From assembly GCF_050947875.1 (NCBI RefSeq), contig NC_134568.1, forward strand, positions 199,430,258 to 199,494,257: a DNA stretch of 64,000 nucleotides. Direction: 5' to 3'. Below are positions 57,934 to 64,000 of this stretch, in pieces. The notes under the pieces were generated by a model, which ran no database searches, had not been told where the DNA came from, and worked only from the letters and a program-made list of their open reading frames with translations. The position numbers and the translations under genes are program-made. How positions within the stretch are numbered: the first letter of the stretch is position 1; every line of letters starts with the position of its first letter. Source of the DNA: Dermacentor variabilis. Lineage: Eukaryota; Arthropoda; Arachnida; Ixodida; Ixodidae.

Positions 57934-58275
57934 TCATTCAGGAACACACTCAGGATCTGCATTTTGGACATCAACAAACCGTGTAATGGCTTCTCTGAAA
58001 TACAAAGGCGGAGGCCATGCGTCCTGATCACAATGATAACCAGCCGTAGGGGAGCGCCATATACAGTGAAGGCCCAACATAGTCATGTCAAAAGTAACTC
58101 CATCATCATTATCGATCGCTAGGTACCTTATCCCATGGAGTTCTAACAGAAATTCTTCTTTTAAGCGTCCTCTGTAGTAAAACCAAAATGAAAAATGTAT
58201 CCCTTCGCAACAATGTAATAAAACGGGATCGATTGTTTCTGGTTTTTTGCAAGCAAGACAGTGCGACCCCTATGG
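57934..58275 (-). mobile_element. LINE C-terminal fragment with zinc knuckle (open frame, no Met start)
   Basis: The minus strand is open for about 113 codons ending at a TGA (57934-57936). It reads HCLACKKPETIDPVLLHCCEG (C-x2-C...H-C knuckle), LHGIRYLAIDNDDGVTFDM, MLGLHCIWRS, YFREAITRFVDVQ. This is the C-terminus of a tick LINE group; the 62.4-kb fragment (YCRLCNIPETIEHCFINC) is a relative. Upstream of 58275 it is frameshifted and degraded. Confidence 0.65.
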
Positions 58276-58639
58276 AAGCTCCCTTTTTTTTCTAAAAAAA
58301 GTTTTCACCGGTAGAGTTTCTGTGCATCACTTAAAGGAGGTTCTTTCTACCGCTACCACTTGCAATTTTTTAATACGCTTTAGCACTTTTTCCATCGGCC
58401 TTCACGGTATACAGGTAGGTGCAGAGGTCCAAGTAGTACATATCTTTATAGAATTTACTTTTTAATCGAAAAAGAGATCCTCATAAGTAAAGACGCTGTC
58501 AAAACGCGTGTACTCTTTATGATCTCCTTGAAATAACCACGAACATTTACAACTACTAGAGAAAATGGCGCGTGTGCAGTATTACGACCACCATATCATA
58601 TCCAATAACAAGAAGGCAAGCAGCTAGTACATAGAAAAG
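58276..58639. other. Continuation of the LINE remnant and unassigned sequence
   Basis: On the minus strand up to about 58420, degraded peptides such as TLPVKTFF fit the region upstream of the knuckle. Beyond that, nothing is recognised. Confidence 0.4.
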
Positions 58640-58644
58640 TATCA

Positions 58645-60045
58645 TCGTACAAGAGAGAGAGAGTAAAGAAAGAGAGAAGGTGAGGATATTAACCACTGAA
58701 GTGTCTGGTAGGATGCCCTACACAGGGGAAAGGGAAAAGGGGAATATAAAGAAGCGAGAAAGGAATGCGGTGAATGTGTGCACGTACACAGACGACACTA
58801 CGCAGTCAAGGGCGCTCGACAAGCCAGACGTTTTCAGAAAGCACAAAAAAATAAAGAATAAAGCTCCATCACTGCCTTCATGGCTGATGATCGGCGGGGA
58901 GGTTTTTCAGTGGTGTCTATTCGTTCAGTGTAGATAATCTAATCGCCTCGATGCGCTGGACATAGATTGCCTTTGTATTTCAAATTGAGGACAGCTGCAC
59001 GACAGGTTGTCAATGTTCTCCTCACAACGGCAGATAACGCATACAGGACTGTCCCCCATTCGGATTTTATGTTGAATAAGCTTTCGTAAAGGCAACTCCC
59101 AACAACAACATACATAGAAAAGACGCTGTGCGTCGGTGTAGTCTTGGTGGAGGTCCGAGCTGCAGCGAAGGGTCTGTGCAGTCTGGTGCGTCTTAAATGC
59201 GCGTTATTCCGCCCAGATAACGAAAGCGTGCGTGCCAGAAGGCGGAGCTGTCTCGTAGTGGCTGTCCTAGAAAGCGTAATTGGGACGCAGTGGTCTTTTT
59301 CACGTGATGTCTGAGCAGCCCTGTCTGCGTCATTATTTTCAGTGATACCGCAATGGCCGGGTATCCATTGAAAAGAAATTTCACGACCTTTTTCTCTCAA
59401 GTGGTGGTTAAGCTCTACGATTACCCACGTCAGTTGGTCGTGAGTTCCATGTCGGAGGAACTATTGCATACATTGTAATACCGGCTTTGAATCGCAAAAG
59501 GCCACCCATTTTACAGGGATCTCTGTACTGATCCACATGACGTGCACCGCAGATAGCCGTAAGCCCTCCTGCTGGAGACCCATAGTGACATGGAAGTCTT
59601 GAACCGTTGGGTTATTTCTCTTGTCAGTATAACTACAACGTCACCGGAATTGGTCCATGTAGTTCAGCCATGAGTGTAGACGTGTGTGCAGTGGTCGCTG
59701 TATTTCTCACGCAAATGGAGTAAACTAAGTTGCTTGACTGCAGGTGACGGTAAGTTCAGCTTTTTCTGAAGTCCTAGGATTGTAAGGCTTACTTAAGGAT
59801 GACTCGCACACTATGGAGGAATCAAAGGCCTGGCCGCAGGTACGTCCCCAGATGTAAGTGAGGCATGATGCGCGAAGGCAGTCGCACTGAATGTCGTGTG
59901 GTGCCCTTCTGCTGCGTGGCTGGCGAGGTGGTGCGTGGCGGACTGGGCGAAGTGTCTGTTATGCATACGCATTGTCTCAACGGTAATGTGCATTCTCTGA
60001 TTCTGTTATCTTGAGCGACTGCAACTGTTTCTGTCACTGACGTGC
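58645..60045 (-). mobile_element. RT/RNase H LINE, 3' half (same family as 42.5 kb)
   Basis: The 3' tail is at GAGAGAGAGTAAAGAAAGAG (58653). Upstream on the minus strand: KGREISFQWIPGHCGITENN (RNase H, HCGI retained) with DADRAAQTS, then VPITLSRTATTRQLRLLART. At 59811-60040 come TVETMRMHNRHFAQSATHHL and TTFSATAFAHHAS, which match the RT-RNase H linker of the 42.5-kb copy nearly residue for residue. Stops and frameshifts are frequent. Confidence 0.8.
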
Positions 60046-60078
60046 TCCGCGGTATAGACGGATATCACGTATGGAGAC

Positions 60079-60081
<3 letters not shown>

Positions 60082-60142
<61 letters not shown>

Positions 60143-60162
60143 TGTGCGTGTGTGTGTGTGTG
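60082..60162. repeat. (AT)n then (GT)n microsatellite
   Basis: About 58 bp of AT repeats followed by a GTGTGCGTGTGTGTGTG run. It starts about 40 bp from where the LINE alignment breaks off. Confidence 0.95.
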
Positions 60163-60686
60163 GTGTAAGGTTTCAGATTTTTAGTTCCAAAAAAGTAGTT
60201 ACAACATCAATAATATACAGAGAGGATCCCAAAGTGAATGAACTGTAGTGGGACCTTCGGTTAATAATAACGGCATGGATGGTGATATCTATAAACATGA
60301 AATGAGCGTTATCATTAAATAACATCGACAGATCAAGTACATTATTATACATTTCATTTAAAATCAAACAAATACGAAAAAGTACGTTATAAAAGAAAGT
60401 CGGGAAAAAGCATGGATGAAACACAAGAAATGACATGTCAGGCAGAAGTCAAAGATATACCGCCAGATCGCAGTAAGGTTATCGCAGGAAATGATGCTTA
60501 AGCTAATTTGTAAAGATTTCAAGAGAAGTACAGGGTTTTTTAATTGACGATAATTTATTTCAAAGAGAAATTGCAGCGAACACAGATGTTTCTTTGCCGA
60601 AATTGTTATGAGCCACAGGCAACAAAAAATTGTTGTTAGCCGCACATTTGGTTATATTTTTATTCTCCAAAAGGTCAACTGCAATG
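60163..60686. other. Unassigned AT-rich insert in the LINE
   Basis: AT-rich sequence unlike the LINE on both sides. Two minus-strand frames (87 and 93 codons) are Phe/Ile/Leu-rich without recognised domains. Confidence 0.4.

Positions 60687-60687
<1 letters not shown>

Positions 60688-60741
<54 letters not shown>
60688..60741. repeat. (AT)n microsatellite
   Basis: A pure AT run. Confidence 0.97.
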
Positions 60742-60743
<2 letters not shown>

Positions 60744-60862
60744 GTCTCCTCTTATTCCTTCCCCAGTGCAGGGTAGCAAAGCAGATTCCAGTTAACTTCC
60801 AGTTAACCTCCCTGCCTGTCTCATATCTTTTTTTTCTCTCTCTCTCTCTCTCTCTCTGGTTT
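60742..60862 (+). mobile_element. LINE 3' tail fragment, opposite orientation
   Basis: CTTCCCCAGTGCAGGGTAGC, CAGTTAACCTCCCTGCCTGT and a final (TC)n run match the 3' UTR of the RNase H LINE family on the + strand (compare 44.69-44.78 kb). It lies inside the minus-strand copy, so it is a nested insertion or rearrangement. Confidence 0.65.
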
Positions 60863-60949
60863 TCTGGTAAATTCCAGCACTGCTCACTTTTCGCATGATA
60901 TCTGCAATCTTTGTTCGCGAAGGGCGAAGGTAGGATGATATTAAAGCGG

Positions 60950-61640
60950 CTGCCTTCTAAAGCCGCACGCGAAGCTGAGTCCGTGTCACACGCGACGTCA
61001 AGTTCAAATGTCGTCGGCGTAGATGGAGATCGAAGCGGTGCATCTAAAGATGTCGGCGAGTCCAGTTAGTGTTAGGCTGAATAGCGTTGGGCTCGGTACT
61101 CCGCCCTGAGGGACCCCATGTTTACTGTAATGCAGGGTAGTTGGGCCATCCTCGGTAAGTATGGAAAAAAAATCTCGTTTGTAGGTAGCTACTTACCAGA
61201 AATAGATCTTGCCGTCAAGCCTTACTTCCTCTAAGGTGCTGAAGGTCGCTTCGCATGTGACGTTATCGTAAGCTCCTTTAACATTGTGGAACAGAGCAGC
61301 AGACAATCGTTTACAAGACGTCGGGTGCTCGACGTACGTCACCAAATCGACAACGTTGTCTATAGAACAGCCACGCTTGAATGCGGCCATTACGTCTGTG
61401 TATACCTTGTAATGTTCGAGGTACCACTTTGATCGTGCTAGAGCTATCCTTTCAATTAGTTGTCCGGCGCAGCTGGTAAGCGCAATCGGTTGGTATGATG
61501 CAATATTTACAGGTGACTTGCCAGGTACGAGCAGCGGAATCAGGCGGCTAGTCTTCTATTCCTGGGGAACCGTGCCTGTCTGCCAGCAATTGTTGAACAA
61601 GAGCAGTACTTTCCAAGCCTATTCGCCAAAGCAACGATTC
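60950..61640 (-). mobile_element. RT/RNase H LINE, RT part of the disrupted copy
   Basis: On the minus strand: LIPLLVPGKSPVNIASYQPI (RT domain start), then YTDVMAAFKRGCSIDNVVDL, LSAALFHNVKGAYDNVTCEA (motif A with N for D) and, near 61010-61030, SIYADDI with the YADD box intact but followed by stops. It aligns with 42503-42950 of the + strand copy. The next about 420 bp of the element are missing and replaced by 60046-60949. Confidence 0.75.
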
Positions 61641-61929
61641 ATCGCACAAACAGCTAAGCTAAAACTAAACATCCAATCAAAACTGCACACCCATCTAACG
61701 GGCAGTCATCTTGATCATAGATGTCTTTCGAGTGCATAACCATCTTACTGAAATGCACTTTTGAAGAAGCTCTTTGCATTTCGGTCTTGCATACGTGTTT
61801 TCTAGAAGCTGTAAATTGAGTAAATGAGTTAATTAGCCACTTATCTGTCTTTCATGTTCATGAGTGCGCAATAGTTCACATTCAATGTTTTCACTAATTT
61901 TTGTTTTACATTTATATGATCTCCTAGTT
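61641..61929. other. Unassigned sequence
   Basis: No feature is recognised. Confidence 0.45.
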
Positions 61930-62520
61930 TTGAACCTATGAGACATGATGATACTTGGCGACTAGTGAATGCTGGATGGGCTGGCTATGTTTGGTTTATT
62001 TGTATGTGCGACAGTTAGTCTTAGTTATTTTTTCGGGATACTGCGGGCTTTCTTTCTGGTTAACGTTGTCTATATCGTATCTGATTTGGCTGTATTTTCC
62101 TATTTCCTTTCTCAATCTAGTTTATTGGGCTCCATGCGGGACGTTAATTCTTCAGTTGTTTCTTAAAGGGTTCGTTTTTTCTTAACAGTACTTGTACTCT
62201 GTATCGTTTAAAATGCTTTACAAAGATTTAATGTCAATGCTGTCCCCGCCGCCATCTTACCGCTCAACATACATCGGACTGCCAGAACATAATATATTTG
62301 CAAAAGTTTGTAAAATGGCGCTTTTCTCTTCTATAAGAACTTTTATAAGTTGCACATTGCAAACTTGCCAATTAAGACATGGCTTCAAAAAAAAAAAACC
62401 TGATATTTCTGTTTCAGCTATTTATTGTCGCCTTTGTAATATACCTGAAACTATCGAACACTGTTTTATAAACTGTAAGAAGGCAATTTTATCCTGGAGT
62501 GTTCCCCATATAAGTTAGTT
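61930..62520 (+). mobile_element. LINE C-terminal fragment (relative of 57.9 kb)
   Basis: The frame 62192-62518 reads MLYKDLMSMLSPPPSYRSTY and AIYCRLCNIPETIEHCFINC, a C-x2-C...H...C knuckle, after an A-run that shifts the frame. The preceding 61969-62166 segment (FLVNVVYIVSDLAVFSYFLS) probably belongs to the same polyprotein. Confidence 0.55.
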
Positions 62521-63229
62521 GAAAGAGCTTGATCTACATTTTAACAGTATCCAGTTGCACCGTGTGATGACGTACCGCTCAGCCACTTCGTCGATGCTAC
62601 AGCTGAAAAAAATATACTGTGCGTGAAGAGCGCGGTCGGGTCGCCAGCTGCTTTGATTAGCTGATGCACCATGATTGACTGTCGCCAGGTGCTGAAATCT
62701 TATCCACATAAACCAGCACCAAGACGAAAGCACTTGAACGAAGCCAGGCGTAAGAAGCGGAAAGCAGGCTAGGTAAGAGGAGCAAGAAAAGGTCGTGTGT
62801 CTCCCCTTCTCCCCCACCAGGGAGCGCCACTTGCGTAAGCGAAAACGATTCGGACTAGAGTCGGACTAGAGTCGGCTGGTTGCTTGGTTTCCCTCTAAAT
62901 GTAGCGCATACCGACTATGGTGGAATGGCCAATAATCGGATGGAATTACACGAGTCGCTATTGAAGAAAGTTTTCTTCTCCTCGAAAGGAGATTGCCCGG
63001 CGCATCTACGACATATTTAGCAATCCGTCACTGAATCGCATTATGAACGAAACTGCAACTTTTTTTTTCTTTTTTAGATGCTCGAAAATGTGTTATTTGA
63101 CTCGTAAACAGCCTGCCGCAACTACTTGCATGGCAGAACCAGTCACCGAGCACTCCGCATACTCTGCTGAATAGACTATGAAACACAACAACAAACAGGC
63201 ACAGAACAACATGAAGCGATCACACACAC
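62521..63229. other. Unassigned sequence
   Basis: No domain or repeat is recognised. A short direct duplication (CGGACTAGAGT twice) occurs near 62850-62872. Confidence 0.45.
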
Positions 63230-63880
63230 AAGATCGTATGGGTACCGGGACACGCGGGGGTTGTAGGGAACCAAGAGGCAGACAGGATAGCTCGAGAGTA
63301 CACTAATTACCGAGCGTCCAACATCGACAGCTTCGAGGAACCCACGCCTGTACCCCGAGAGTACTCGGCCACTTTAGATAGTTACAGAGGCAGTAAGAAG
63401 TGGTACCCCCCGCCGCACAAGTCCCTTAGCGGGGAAGAAGCTGTCGCCTAGAGACAACTAGAAAGAGGGTCGTACCCTAATCTTAACGTGCTAAGTATAA
63501 CGCACCCCATACTATATAAGGACAAATGTCCATGGTGCAATGAGAAACCCACATTATGCCACATAACATGGCCATGTCAACAAACTGACGTAGTCCCACT
63601 CATATCACACCCAAGTGCGGAGCAATGGGAGGAACTGCTGTCCAGCGACCACTGCGAAGACCAGCTGGGTCTATAGTGCGGCGTGCACGACTGACAGCAG
63701 ACGCCATCGGAGCCCTGGACTGAGGGAAGCCGACCATTGCGATAGAGGACGGACGAAGCAGTGGATGAAGACCTAAGGGGAAGACAAAAGGAGGAAGACT
63801 CTCCTGAAGAATATGCCCCTGCCTCAGAAGAACACAACTACTAGAGCTCCCAGTAAAGTTTTCACTCACTCACTCACTCT
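63230..63880 (+). mobile_element. LINE RNase H end and C-terminus, second RNase H family
   Basis: The frame starting at 63230 reads KIVWVPGHAGVVGNQEADRI, the last RNase H motif with His and Asp present, then NYRASNIDSFEEPTPVPREY. One in-frame TAG follows near 63448, then NVLSITHPILYKDKCPWCNE and CHITWPCQQTD (zinc knuckle), with a stop at 63674-63676. The 3' end carries a (CACT)n tail at about 63863-63879. Only one stop interrupts about 150 codons, so it is less decayed than most copies here. Confidence 0.8.
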
Positions 63881-64000
63881 TTGATACGTGACCGGGACTA
63901 TTATGAAAGCCCATGTTTTTTTTTCTTTGTTTCCAAATAGAAAGGCACAACAAGAAAAAGATTTGAGAATTTTTTATAGAAACACTCGAAACTAATTCCA
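63881..64000. other. Unassigned sequence at window end
   Basis: AT-rich, nothing recognised. Confidence 0.5.

Overview
The window reads as nuclear DNA of an arthropod, most likely a hard tick (Ixodidae). The grounds are split genes with GT-AG introns, very sparse coding sequence, many degenerate non-LTR retrotransposons (LINEs), tRNA-derived SINEs whose body resembles those of tick genomes, many terminal-inverted-repeat (TIR) elements, and long (AT)n, (ATT)n and (ATCT)n microsatellites. The tick assignment rests on familiarity with these repeats and was not tested by a search. A 200-N assembly gap lies at 47086-47285.

One cellular gene is clearly recognisable. It is an ERG/FLI-type ETS transcription factor on the + strand, with a 48-bp exon (12572-12619), a 4.5-kb intron, and a last exon carrying the whole ETS domain and C-terminus (17150-17679). 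The splice phase matches: a single G ends the first exon and GC begins the second, giving Gly. Downstream, an AT-rich and largely repeat-free tract runs to an AATAAA at 21494, and I propose it as a long 3' UTR. The 12.5 kb upstream is probably intron or 5' flank. It holds three GC-rich islands (about 5.5-5.85, 7.15-7.9 and 10.3-10.65 kb) and several repeats. No further ETS exon was found there.

From about 15 kb onward the rest is mainly mobile DNA. LINE remnants of at least five kinds occur: an RT plus RNase H family (15.3-16.6, 27.5-30.5, 42.5-44.8, 48.6-49.7, 58.6-61.6 kb), a second RNase H family (35.1 and 63.2 kb), an RT with a C-terminal zinc knuckle (25.4-27.0 kb), CR1/Jockey-like RTs (21.8-22.6 and 45.85-47.0 kb), and a family known here only from its C-terminal zinc-knuckle region (57.9 and 62.2 kb). 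Almost all are 5'-truncated and broken by stops or frameshifts. The 301-codon RT frame at 45855-46760 is the best preserved.

Two regions stand out. At 35.5 kb and 37.7-39.0 kb, four copies of a tRNA-like sequence sit inside an element with inverted-repeat ends; three of them form a large palindromic cluster. At 41.1-42.4 kb, a 1.27-kb element with perfect 19-bp inverted termini carries a damaged THAP DNA-binding domain. No prokaryotic operons, CRISPR arrays or rRNA genes were seen.
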